The notes under the pieces: model-generated | The model's input: only the letters and a program-made list of their open reading frames with translations | Told to the model about the DNA's origin: nothing | Database searches by the model: none | Assembly: GCA_021777365.1 (NCBI GenBank) | Contig: JAJYDP010000117.1 | Span: forward strand, 1 to 10,816 | Source of the DNA: Chloroflexota bacterium | GTDB taxonomy: Bacteria > Chloroflexota > Limnocylindria > Limnocylindrales > CSP1-4 | Reading direction: 5' to 3' | Length of the DNA: 10,816 nt | Part shown: positions 1 through 6,841 of the stretch, one piece after another | Numbering within the stretch: position 1 is the first letter of the stretch | How the letters are laid out: every line of letters starts with the position of its first letter | Made by a program: the position numbers and the translations under genes

Positions 1-136
1 GCGCGATCTCCACGGTCTCGTCGCGCGACACGTCGTCGACCAGGATGATCCGGTCCACCACGTCGCGCGGGATGTCGTGGTAGGTGCGCTCGAGGGTCTT
101 CGCGGCGTTGTACGCCGGCATCACGATGATGACCAA
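1..136 (-). CDS. Family 2 glycosyltransferase, N-terminal fragment (runs off window)
   Basis: Only the first 45 codons are in the window. They begin [17 protein letters not shown] and continue through [16 protein letters not shown]. This is the first beta-alpha unit of a GT-A fold family 2 glycosyltransferase: the [10 protein letters not shown] nucleotide-binding strand, then the VDDVSRDET segment holding the first conserved Asp pair. Such enzymes transfer a sugar from a nucleotide donor, often to polyprenyl phosphate, at the cytoplasmic membrane face. I chose the TTG at 136 because it gives the usual short N-terminus and an AGGA lies about 11 bases upstream. A GTG at 157 would add seven residues without family resemblance. 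The gene is divergent from the membrane protein beginning near 302. Acceptor and sugar cannot be inferred from so short a piece. Confidence 0.85.
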   Translation of the reverse strand, partial: MVIIVMPAYNAAKTLERTYHDIPRDVVDRIILVDDVSRDETVEIA

Positions 137-173
137 GGGGTTACCGTTCCTGCACACGGGAGAATGAGCGCAT

Positions 174-197
174 CCTACCGGAGGACTCCCCGATAGG
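174..197. repeat. 24-base inverted repeat between divergent genes, possible operator
   Basis: CCTACCGG at 174-181 is mirrored by CCGATAGG at 190-197, matching at seven of eight positions (the eighth is a G-T pair in RNA), around a short GC-rich centre. It lies in the gap between the divergent family 2 glycosyltransferase and the membrane protein gene. Read on the minus strand, the sequence TAGGAT (177-172) at its edge resembles a -10 hexamer placed about 40 bases before the TTG start, but no clear -35 hexamer stands at the right distance. It could be a transcription-factor site or a hairpin near the 5' end of either transcript. Both roles are inference. Confidence 0.35.
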
Positions 198-301
198 TCG
201 GGAACAAAGGAGCCGACGCGGGTGACATCGCGGTGACGGACCGAGCGGGTACGCGCACGCCGGTCCGCACGAGCACGCCGCGTGCCCGGACGAGGGTGGC
301 C

Positions 302-2008
302 ATGGCCTCGTGGCTTCGAGGACATGAGTTCTCCCTCGCATTCGCTGGGGCGGCCGCGGTCGCCTGGTGCGTCCTCCTCTACATGGGTCGCGGCCTCACG
401 TTCTGGAGTGACGAGTGGGCGTTCATCGACCAGCGCTCGCTCGGGTCGATCAACAGCCTCATGCTGCCGCACAACGAGCACTGGTCTACTCTCGCGATCA
501 TCGCCTACCGCGGGCTGTTCGGCATCGTGGGACTGCGCACGTACGTCCCGTCTCTTGCCCTGCTGCTGGCCCTCCACGTCCTCGTCGCAACTGCCGTATT
601 CCGGCTGCTGCTCGGGTCCAGTGGGCCGTGGATTGCGCTCGGCGGGGGAGTCCTGGTCCTCTTCCTCGGCAGCGGGTTTGAGAACCTCCTCTGGGCGTTC
701 CAGATCGGCTTCGTGGGTGCCGACGCTGCGGGCCTTTGGGCGCTCGTCCTTGTCACCGGTACCCCGGGCGCCCGGCAGTATGCGGGCGCCGCACTGCTCC
801 TCACCGCTGGCCTCGCGACGGCCGGGGTGGCGCTCTTCTTCCTCGTCTACGTGGGCGTGGAGCTGCTGCTCGACTCGCACCGCCGGCGTGGGCTTGTCTA
901 TCTCGCGCTGCCAGTCGGCGCGTATATCGCGTGGTTCCTGGTCTGGGGCCGCCTCGGCATCGATGCGTACGGTCGCCCGTTCACCGTTGACGCGCTCATG
1001 CGACTCCCGGCGTTCGTGACCAGCGGGCTGGGGGTCGGTCTGGGAGCTGCCACGGGCCTCCCGGACGGCGCCGTCCTGGCGCTGCTGGTGCTTTCCATCA
1101 CCATAGGGGCATGGCGGATCCGCGATGGCCACCCCGTGCCAGCGCGTGTCATCGGCGCCATGGCCGCGCTCATCGCAGAGTACGCACTGATCGGACTCGT
1201 CCGCGGCCAGCTCGGTGACTGGGCCGCCGTTTACCCCCGTTACACGTACGAGGCAGCGATCATCGCACTGGTGGGGGTCGCTGCCTGGATCGGGCGACCG
1301 GCACTGGCGTCCGCACCGCGCCTGCGCCGAGTGGCCGTGCTGGCCGGCGGCCTGCTGTTCGAACTGCTGTTGATCGTGAACCTGGAGTGGCTGCCCGCGG
1401 GCCGCAGCCTCTTTCTCGATCGTGCGGGGCTAACCCGCGGGCTGGTCACCGTGGCGCTCGAGTACGCACACGCGCCTGGCGTGAACCCAGATCATTCGCT
1501 GGCCTTGATCCCCTCGCCGGCCCGGGTCCGCCAGCTCGTCGAGACGTATGGCGATCCCCGGCGGGACGCGCTGGTCGGAGGGTCGATTCCTCCCATCACG
1601 GCCTCCGAGATGGATCGTGCCCTTGTCAAACTGGCCGACCCGAGCCTGGCTCGGGTTTCCGCCCCGCCGTCGTTCCACGGCACACCGCCGTCGGTCATCA
1701 GCGCCACCGGCGCTGCCATCGGCAACGCTCCCGGATGCGACACCATCGATGCCCGGTCAGCCGGAGCGACGGTCGATCTGGCCGTCGGTGCCGCGGCGTA
1801 TCTGCGCAGCGGGGTATCGGGCACCATCCGGATCGGCGTGGGATACGCCCTGTCACCCCCCACACCAGACGCTGCATCGGAAGCCGTCACTTCTGGCCGG
1901 TGGTACCGCATGCAACTCCCGGAACTCGGTGGCCGTGACGTGTGGCAACTTGGGGTATGGCTGCAGGGCGGGACATCGCTCGACGTGTGCACGGACGGTC
2001 CGAGGTGA
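302..2008 (+). CDS. Polytopic membrane protein, uncharacterised GT-C-like family
   Basis: From the ATG at 302 this is 568 residues. About ten hydrophobic segments fill roughly residues 10-375, and a less hydrophobic domain of about 190 residues follows. The first loop after TM1 carries acidic and aromatic residues ([11 protein letters not shown]37/E38) and then HNEHW (57-61). The segment [15 protein letters not shown] (123-137) is also characteristic. An acidic first extracytoplasmic loop is the usual catalytic position in GT-C glycosyltransferases that use polyprenyl-phosphate sugars, so a transferase role is plausible but unproven. I recall similar hypothetical proteins in actinobacterial genomes. 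The ATG was preferred because GAGG lies six bases upstream. A GTG at 233 is an alternative that adds 23 Arg/Thr-rich residues; its only strong upstream SD, AAAGGAG at 206-212, is too distant. The stop overlaps the next gene's GTG. Confidence 0.8.
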   Translation: MASWLRGHEFSLAFAGAAAVAWCVLLYMGRGLTFWSDEWAFIDQRSLGSINSLMLPHNEHWSTLAIIAYRGLFGIVGLRTYVPSLALLLALHVLVATAVFRLLLGSSGPWIALGGGVLVLFLGSGFENLLWAFQIGFVGADAAGLWALVLVTGTPGARQYAGAALLLTAGLATAGVALFFLVYVGVELLLDSHRRRGLVYLALPVGAYIAWFLVWGRLGIDAYGRPFTVDALMRLPAFVTSGLGVGLGAATGLPDGAVLALLVLSITIGAWRIRDGHPVPARVIGAMAALIAEYALIGLVRGQLGDWAAVYPRYTYEAAIIALVGVAAWIGRPALASAPRLRRVAVLAGGLLFELLLIVNLEWLPAGRSLFLDRAGLTRGLVTVALEYAHAPGVNPDHSLALIPSPARVRQLVETYGDPRRDALVGGSIPPITASEMDRALVKLADPSLARVSAPPSFHGTPPSVISATGAAIGNAPGCDTIDARSAGATVDLAVGAAAYLRSGVSGTIRIGVGYALSPPTPDAASEAVTSGRWYRMQLPELGGRDVWQLGVWLQGGTSLDVCTDGPR

Positions 2009-3309
2009 ACCGCTCGCGGTGGCCGCTCGCCGGCATCCTGGTCGCGGGCGGTCTGATCGCGATCGCGGTCCGGGTCGCCCTGCTCCCTACCGCTGGGTTC
2101 CGGCCTGACCTCGACCAGTTCGTGTTGTGGGCGCACGACATCGCCACCGGGGGCCTCGGCGACGTGTACCGCCAGAACCTCTCGTTTCCCCCAGTCATGG
2201 CGTACGTCTTGGCCGGGCTGGGTGTTCTCGATCCTGCGTTCCGCACGGCGACGACCGCCGCCGACCCCGCGGTGCGAGTGCTGATGAAGCTGCCGGCCAC
2301 GCTCGCCGACGCTGGGCTGGCGGCCGGGGTGGCGTGGAGCCTTCGCAGCCGACCCGGCTGGGCCGTCGTCGGGGCGCTCGGCATCCTGCTGCATCCGGCG
2401 GTGCTGTACCTGAGCGCGTGGTGGGGCCAGTTCGAGTCGATCTACCTCCTGTCGGCCCTCATCGCCTACCTGCTCGCGGTCTCGGGTCGGCCGATCCCCG
2501 CCGGCGTGGCGCTCGCGATCAGCCTCATGACCAAGCCGCAGGCCTTGCCGTTCCTCGTCCCCTTCGCCGCCTGGGTGCTGGGCCGGCACGGCGTACGCAC
2601 CGCCGTCGCGACCGCGCTCGCCGGGGCGGTCACCGTCGGCCTGCTGTGGCTCCCGTTCATCGCCGCTGGCGGCCCGCTCGACTACCTGCACAACCTCGCC
2701 AAGTACCAGGGCGAGACGTTCTCCGTGGTCTCCCTGCGAGCCTGGAACGTGTGGTGGCTGCTCCAGGAGCAGATCAGTGGCGGGTTCATCAGCGATGCGA
2801 GCCGCATCGCCGGGCCGGTGACACTCCGCTGGATCGGCCTCGCGATGGCGGGGCTCGGGGAGGCGCTGGTCTTCCTCGCGGTGCTGCGCCGCCCGACCGC
2901 TCGCGGACTGGCCCTCGGCCTGGCGTGCGCGACCCTGGTCGCGTTCTCGCTCCTCACCACCATGCACGAGCGATACGCCTACGGGGCAGTGGTCTTTCTG
3001 GCCCTGTTGCTCCCGGAGCGCGGGCCGCGCCTGGCCTGGCTCGCCTTCGGCATCCTCTTCACGCTCAACCTCGTGGCGGCGATCCCGGCCACTCAGGAGC
3101 TCGCGTCGATCCCGGTCGGTGGGGCGCCGGGGATCGCCGGCTCGCTCGGCATGCTCGCGCTGACCGCGGCCTGCGTGTGGCTGCTGCTCCGCGAGCCGCC
3201 GGTCGGCGCGGCGGGCAGGTCGAAGGGTGCAGTGCCGCGTGACCCGGTCCGCCTGCCCAGCCAGGCCGCGACCGGGATCAATTCCATGGGCAGGTTACCC
3301 AGCGAGTAG
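2005..3309 (+). CDS. GT-C mannosyltransferase-like membrane protein (Gpi18/ALG6 type)
   Basis: A 434-residue protein with about ten membrane segments. Family-like landmarks are the acidic first loop GFRPDLDQFVLWA (D35, D37), NLSFPPVMAYVLAGLG (58-73), WWGQFESIYLL (139-149), MTKPQALPFLVPF (175-187) and TTMHERYAYGAVVFLALL (318-335). This pattern is seen in bacterial Gpi18-related mannosyltransferases and eukaryotic ALG6/ALG8: GT-C enzymes that use a polyprenyl-phosphate-linked sugar outside the membrane. The GTG at 2005 was chosen because it forms a GTGA overlap with the upstream stop; an in-frame upstream ATG at 1942 would overlap 67 bases. After the last hydrophobic segment (ending near residue 396) about 38 polar residues follow. 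They are encoded opposite the 3' end of the convergent GT87-like gene and may be read-through sequence. Sugar and acceptor are unknown. Confidence 0.88.
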   Translation: MNRSRWPLAGILVAGGLIAIAVRVALLPTAGFRPDLDQFVLWAHDIATGGLGDVYRQNLSFPPVMAYVLAGLGVLDPAFRTATTAADPAVRVLMKLPATLADAGLAAGVAWSLRSRPGWAVVGALGILLHPAVLYLSAWWGQFESIYLLSALIAYLLAVSGRPIPAGVALAISLMTKPQALPFLVPFAAWVLGRHGVRTAVATALAGAVTVGLLWLPFIAAGGPLDYLHNLAKYQGETFSVVSLRAWNVWWLLQEQISGGFISDASRIAGPVTLRWIGLAMAGLGEALVFLAVLRRPTARGLALGLACATLVAFSLLTTMHERYAYGAVVFLALLLPERGPRLAWLAFGILFTLNLVAAIPATQELASIPVGGAPGIAGSLGMLALTAACVWLLLREPPVGAAGRSKGAVPRDPVRLPSQAATGINSMGRLPSE

Positions 3310-4010
3310 TACCAGGCGGCGGACGAATTGCGCATCACGCTCGGATAGTCCAGCCACAGGCCAAGCAGCGGCAGGTTCGCCAGGCCGAACACGACTGCCG
3401 TGATCCACCAGCAGCGCCTGCGCACGCCGATGAACACCAGCGGCAGCAGCGATGGCTTCATCAGCACGAGGACCGACGGCCAGGCCCACAGCAGTCCCGC
3501 CGCGACGAAGGCCGTGACCCACATGTCGGAGTTGCCGTAGATCGTCTCGGAGATCGTTTTGGGAAAGAACACGAGGAACGCAAGCAGGGGCCACGACCAT
3601 GGCGCTGGCCGAAGCCGCCACACCACGTATGCGACGACCGCGATCGGCACCACCCACCAGAGCCAGAACGGCAGCCAGTGGAACGGGACGAACAGGAACA
3701 GGGCCAGCGGCGGGTACAGCACGTCGACCTCGGTCCGCACGACGTACGGCCCATTGAGCTGGTGCGCCAGGTACATCTGGCCGGTCTCGAGCCAGCGGTC
3801 GCCCACCGACTTGTAGAACGGGAAATCAAGCCCGATCGCGTGCTGCTGGTCGATGTAGTTCCACAGGTACGCGAACTCCCAGGCGGCCAGCGCGAGGAAG
3901 ATGCCGGTGGTGACGAGGACGAACCGCCGTCGGCCGACCTGGCCTGGCATCGGAAGGCGCGACATTGCTGTGTGCAGCCGTCGCGACGCCGCCTCGGCCA
4001 TATCGCTCAC
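3093..4010 (-). CDS. Short GT87-like membrane glycosyltransferase, last gene of the minus-strand cassette
   Basis: A 305-residue protein, shorter than typical GT87/DUF2029 members of about 400. TM1 lies near 29-49, followed by an acidic first loop (IGLDFPFYKSVGDRWLETG, D62) and VDVLYPPLALFLFVPF (95-110). YGNSDMWVTAFVAAGLLWAW (158-177) and LMKPSLLPLVFIG (183-195) come next. These match the Asp-bearing loop, YPP and KPS landmarks of mycobacterial-type GT87 arabino/mannosyltransferases, which use polyprenyl-phosphate donors outside the membrane. The GTG start overlaps the preceding stop as GTGA and has AGGGG six bases upstream, better placed than the ATG at 4001. Hydrophobic sequence ends near residue 252. 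The last ~50 residues are Ser/Pro/Ala-rich and lie antisense to the end of the plus-strand gene, so the original stop may have been lost. Confidence 0.85.
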   Translation of the reverse strand: MSDMAEAASRRLHTAMSRLPMPGQVGRRRFVLVTTGIFLALAAWEFAYLWNYIDQQHAIGLDFPFYKSVGDRWLETGQMYLAHQLNGPYVVRTEVDVLYPPLALFLFVPFHWLPFWLWWVVPIAVVAYVVWRLRPAPWSWPLLAFLVFFPKTISETIYGNSDMWVTAFVAAGLLWAWPSVLVLMKPSLLPLVFIGVRRRCWWITAVVFGLANLPLLGLWLDYPSVMRNSSAAWYYSLGNLPMELIPVAAWLGRRTGSRGTAPFDLPAAPTGGSRSSSHTQAAVSASMPSEPAIPGAPPTGIDASS

Positions 4011-4771
4011 CCGGCACCCCTGTGGGGCCTTCGGCCTCGTCGAGGCGCGAGCCGACCGCGGAACGCGACCAGGTACCAGCGCAGGTAGTGCGGCAGCCAG
4101 GCCCGCAACCGGAAATGGCTCTCGCCGGCCGTGCGGTCGCGCCACGTGGTCGGCACTTCCGCGAGCGGGCGGCCGGCCAGCGTCGCCTTCACGCACAGCT
4201 CCAGTGCCAGTTCGAACCCCGCCTGGCTCTCGATCGTGACCGAGTCGAGGAACGCCCGAGAGTACAGCTTGAAGTTGCTGGTCGGGTCGTGAATGGGGAC
4301 GCCCGCGAACCAGTGCAGCGAGAGCCCGGCAGTCCGGCTCAGGGTGCGCTTGAGCAGCGGCCCTCCGACCTGTCGGCCCCCTCGCATGTATCGGCTCGCC
4401 GCGACCACGTCGGCGCCAAGGCCCGCCAGGCGGACCATGGGCTCGACGTCCCGGGGATCGTCCGAGCCGTCGGCCATCGTGATGAGGACGTACTCGCCGC
4501 GCGAGGCCGCGATCCCGGCCTTCATCGCGTTGAGGACACCTCGGCCCAAGTCGTTGCGAACGAGGCTGACCTCTGGCAACTCGTCCGCCAGTGCGCGCAC
4601 CGGCGGCACCGTCGTATCGGCTTCGAAATCGTAGACGACGAGGATCTCGTGCGGGGTGTGCAGGTTCGCGTTGAGCGCACGCACCACGGGCACGACCCGC
4701 GCGCCTTCGTTGTAGACCGGCATCACGACCGACAGCACGGGCGCCAGCTCGTCGGCCACAGGAGCGATCAC
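4007..4771 (-). CDS. DPM1-like family 2 glycosyltransferase (polyprenyl-phosphate sugar synthase)
   Basis: This 254-residue soluble GT-A enzyme contains LSVVMPVYNEG (13-23), VVYDFEADTT (45-54), RNDLGRGVLNAMKAGIAAS (72-90) and the metal-binding region TMADGSDDPRDVEPM (98-112). Further on are ASRYMRGGRQVGGPLLKRT (125-143), DPTSNFKLYSR (162-172) and EVPTTWRDRTAGESHF (205-220). These are hallmarks of the dolichyl-phosphate-mannose synthase group, which loads a sugar from a nucleotide donor onto polyprenyl phosphate at the cytoplasmic membrane face. No C-terminal membrane helices follow, so it is the single-domain form. The GTG start forms GTGA with the preceding gene's stop, and its own stop overlaps the next gene's GTG. 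It sits directly before a GT-C type protein, which suggests a donor/user pair. The sugar (mannose, glucose or other) is not evident. Confidence 0.92.
   Translation of the reverse strand: MIAPVADELAPVLSVVMPVYNEGARVVPVVRALNANLHTPHEILVVYDFEADTTVPPVRALADELPEVSLVRNDLGRGVLNAMKAGIAASRGEYVLITMADGSDDPRDVEPMVRLAGLGADVVAASRYMRGGRQVGGPLLKRTLSRTAGLSLHWFAGVPIHDPTSNFKLYSRAFLDSVTIESQAGFELALELCVKATLAGRPLAEVPTTWRDRTAGESHFRLRAWLPHYLRWYLVAFRGRLAPRRGRRPHRGAG
4017..4021 (-). promoter_or_regulatory. Shine-Dalgarno AGGGG that decides the GT87-like start
   Basis: On the minus strand AGGGG is followed by six bases and then GTG at 4010. This spacing favours the GTG over the in-frame ATG nine bases later. It lies inside the 3' end of the DPM1-like coding region, so translation of the two genes is probably coupled. 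Confidence 0.6.
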
Positions 4772-5820
4772 TCCAGCACCGCCACCTGCTCCTGGCGCAA
4801 CGCACGCGCCCCGCTCGACAGCGATGCCACCCCCAGGCCGGACGCGGCCAGGGCGATCGCCCCACCGAGCGCCGACGGGGCCACGGTCATGACATGCGCC
4901 AGCACCGCGAGCGAGAACGCCTCGGACGCCGGGACACCCAGCGCGGTCGCCGTTCCGACCGCGGCGAGCTCGAACGTACCTACGTACCCAGGGGCGGAGG
5001 GCAGCGCCGTTCCGAGCACGGTCACCGCGGCGATCAGCAGTGTCACCGCGGGCGAGAGCGCCAGGCCCAGTGACTGCCCAACGAGCCAGAACGTGACGGC
5101 ATCCAGCAGCCAGCAGGCACTGCTGATCACCAGCGCGAGGCCCGCCGCAGGCCGCTCGCTCGCGGCGTCGGCGCCGGCGGCCACGAACCGAACGAACCGC
5201 ACCGAGCCCGCGATCGCACGCGACGGCAGCCGGCGCTCGACCCGCTCCAGCAGGCGACCAACCCACGCGAGTCCCCCGACCAGGAGCCCCGCCACCACGA
5301 CGATCCCGGCCAGGGACGCGAGCCCGGCGGCCTGCGTGAGCCACGCCGGGGCCCCCAGCGCGTACGCAGCGGCAAACGCGAGGACCGCCAGGCTGGCGGT
5401 GTCGAGGACCCGTTCCAGCACCACGGTGCCCAGGACGATCCCGGAGTCCAGGCTCCCGGCGCGGGCGGCGAGGAACGCCCGGATCGGCTCTCCCAGCCGA
5501 GCCGGGAGGACCGCGTTGCCCAGGTAGCCGATCAGCAGTATCGGGAGCAGGGTTGGCAGGCGGATCGGCTCGGGGACATGCGCGATGGCAAGCAGGGCGC
5601 GCCAGCGGATGGTCCGCAGCACTAGTTGCAGCGCGATCACGCCGAGGATCAGAACCAGCGGCGCCAGTGCGGCATGCTGCAGCTGGGTGGCCGCGTTGGC
5701 GAGGTTGACGCCCCGCAGCGCGACCCACAGCGCCGCGACGCTGACGAAGACCCCGAGCGGCGCGGTGAGGAGGCGCCGCAGCCGCAGGCCGGACCCGCCG
5801 GCCTCATCGAACGCGGCCAT
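4768..5820 (-). CDS. UPF0104/AglD-type membrane protein (LPG-synthase transmembrane-like)
   Basis: A 350-residue integral membrane protein with about eight hydrophobic segments. The family signature is GYLGNAVLPARLGEPIRAFL (98-117), followed by LERVLDTASLAVLA (135-148) and, near the end, ALPSAPGYVGTFELAAVGTA (272-291). This is the transmembrane domain shared by lysylphosphatidylglycerol synthases/flippases and the AglD/UPF0104 proteins. The soluble aminoacyl-transferase domain of true MprF is absent, so lysyl-lipid synthesis is unlikely. Stand-alone members often sit beside DPM1-like transferases in glycan loci, where a flippase-like or lipid-carrier role is proposed but not established. The ATG start shares one base with the epimerase stop (TGATG), and its own stop overlaps the next GTG. 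An upstream start would give a short polar extension overlapping the epimerase. Confidence 0.9.
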   Translation of the reverse strand: MAAFDEAGGSGLRLRRLLTAPLGVFVSVAALWVALRGVNLANAATQLQHAALAPLVLILGVIALQLVLRTIRWRALLAIAHVPEPIRLPTLLPILLIGYLGNAVLPARLGEPIRAFLAARAGSLDSGIVLGTVVLERVLDTASLAVLAFAAAYALGAPAWLTQAAGLASLAGIVVVAGLLVGGLAWVGRLLERVERRLPSRAIAGSVRFVRFVAAGADAASERPAAGLALVISSACWLLDAVTFWLVGQSLGLALSPAVTLLIAAVTVLGTALPSAPGYVGTFELAAVGTATALGVPASEAFSLAVLAHVMTVAPSALGGAIALAASGLGVASLSSGARALRQEQVAVLE

Positions 5821-6839
5821 CAGATCCGCCCGGCCACCAGTTCGGCCCGGATCCACGGGATCACTTCGTCGAGCATCTCGTCGAGCGTGGTGGTGGCCTC
5901 GAAGCCCAACACTTCGCGCGCCTTGCGCACGTCCGGGACGCGCATCTGCACGTCGTGCTCGAACGGTGGGTCGCTGACGTAGCGGAACGGCCGGTTGCCG
6001 TTGACCTTGCGCCAGATCGTCTGCGCCAGCTCCAGCACCGTAGTGCTCTGCGCGGTCGAGAGGTTGAAATCCTGGTGCAATGCGGCGGGCGATTCCATCG
6101 CCAGTCGGATCCCGTGCGCCAGGTCCCCGCCATAGGTGTAGTGGCGCACCTGATTCCCCTCACCCAGGATGTGCAGGGGGTCCTGACCACGGAGTACCTT
6201 CTGCACAAGATCCGGCACGACGTGGCTCAGGGCGAGCTTCACGTTGCCGCTCATGACCTCGGCGTCGCGGACCGCGCGCCGCTCGCCGATCCCCACGCAG
6301 TTGAACGGCCGCAGGATCGTGAAAGGCAGCCCGTACTGCTCCCAGGCGCCCTTCGCGAAGTACTCGCTCGCGAGCTTCTGGAAGCCGTAGGTGGAGCGGG
6401 GCGGGGGGCTGGTCAGCTGGGCGCCCTCGGGTGTCGGGAAAACCGTGGCCGACTCGAACACCATGGAGCTCGAGATCACCACGATCCGTTCCAGCCGTCC
6501 GTCGCGGCGGGCGGCCAGCGCCGCGTCGAACGTGGAGGCGAGGATCCGCTCGTTCTCGGCAAGCAGGTCGTAGGCGAACTCGTGGAAGTAGCTGATCCCC
6601 CCGATCATGGCCGCCGCGGCCACCACCTCGTCCACGTCCGAGGCGAGCTCGCGCAGGTGCCCCACGTCCTTCGCATCGCCGCAGACGAACCGATACCGCG
6701 GGTGGCCGTCGTAGCTCTTGGCTGTAGGACCGTACTTGGAGAAGTCGTCGAGCCCCACCACCTCGTGTCCGGCGTCGAGCAGCTCAGCGACCAGGTACCC
6801 CGCGATGAACCCGGCCGCGCCGGTGACGAGGATCTTCAC
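5820..6839 (-). CDS. NAD-dependent nucleotide-sugar epimerase/dehydratase (extended SDR)
   Basis: A 339-residue extended short-chain dehydrogenase, the usual length. The N-terminal Rossmann site reads MKILVTGAAGFIAGYLV (G7, G10, then Ala where a third Gly is usual), with acidic D31/D32 after beta-2 favouring NAD. The catalytic set is visible: Ser in VVISSSMVFES (120-130) and Tyr151/Lys155 in STYGFQKLASEYF (149-161). Substrate-side segments are LRPFNCVGIGERRAV (176-190) and HYTYGGDLAHGIRLAME (233-249). AAAMIGGISYF (75-85) recalls the equivalent AAxMGGxxF loop of GDP-mannose 3,5-epimerase-like members. It probably epimerises or dehydrates a nucleotide-activated sugar in the cytoplasm; the substrate cannot be assigned. 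The GTG start lies two bases after the dehydrogenase stop, implying co-production with that enzyme. Confidence 0.92.
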   Translation of the reverse strand: MKILVTGAAGFIAGYLVAELLDAGHEVVGLDDFSKYGPTAKSYDGHPRYRFVCGDAKDVGHLRELASDVDEVVAAAAMIGGISYFHEFAYDLLAENERILASTFDAALAARRDGRLERIVVISSSMVFESATVFPTPEGAQLTSPPPRSTYGFQKLASEYFAKGAWEQYGLPFTILRPFNCVGIGERRAVRDAEVMSGNVKLALSHVVPDLVQKVLRGQDPLHILGEGNQVRHYTYGGDLAHGIRLAMESPAALHQDFNLSTAQSTTVLELAQTIWRKVNGNRPFRYVSDPPFEHDVQMRVPDVRKAREVLGFEATTTLDEMLDEVIPWIRAELVAGRI

Positions 6840-6841
6840 CC

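Noticed and set aside
1492..2967. A long open frame (491 codons) on the minus strand opposite the two plus-strand membrane proteins
   Set aside because: Its product is almost all Arg, Gly, Pro, Glu and Gln with no domain, as expected antisense to GC-rich coding DNA. The plus frames give coherent membrane proteins.
3965..5527. A 520-codon plus-strand open frame opposite the DPM1-like and UPF0104-like genes
   Set aside because: Low-complexity Ala/Arg/Ser/Thr product with no fold signature; the minus strand carries clear family motifs throughout.
4768..5820. Assignment as MprF lysylphosphatidylglycerol synthase
   Set aside because: The soluble aminoacyl-transferase domain is missing, and the protein ends after the membrane region at the normal UPF0104 length.
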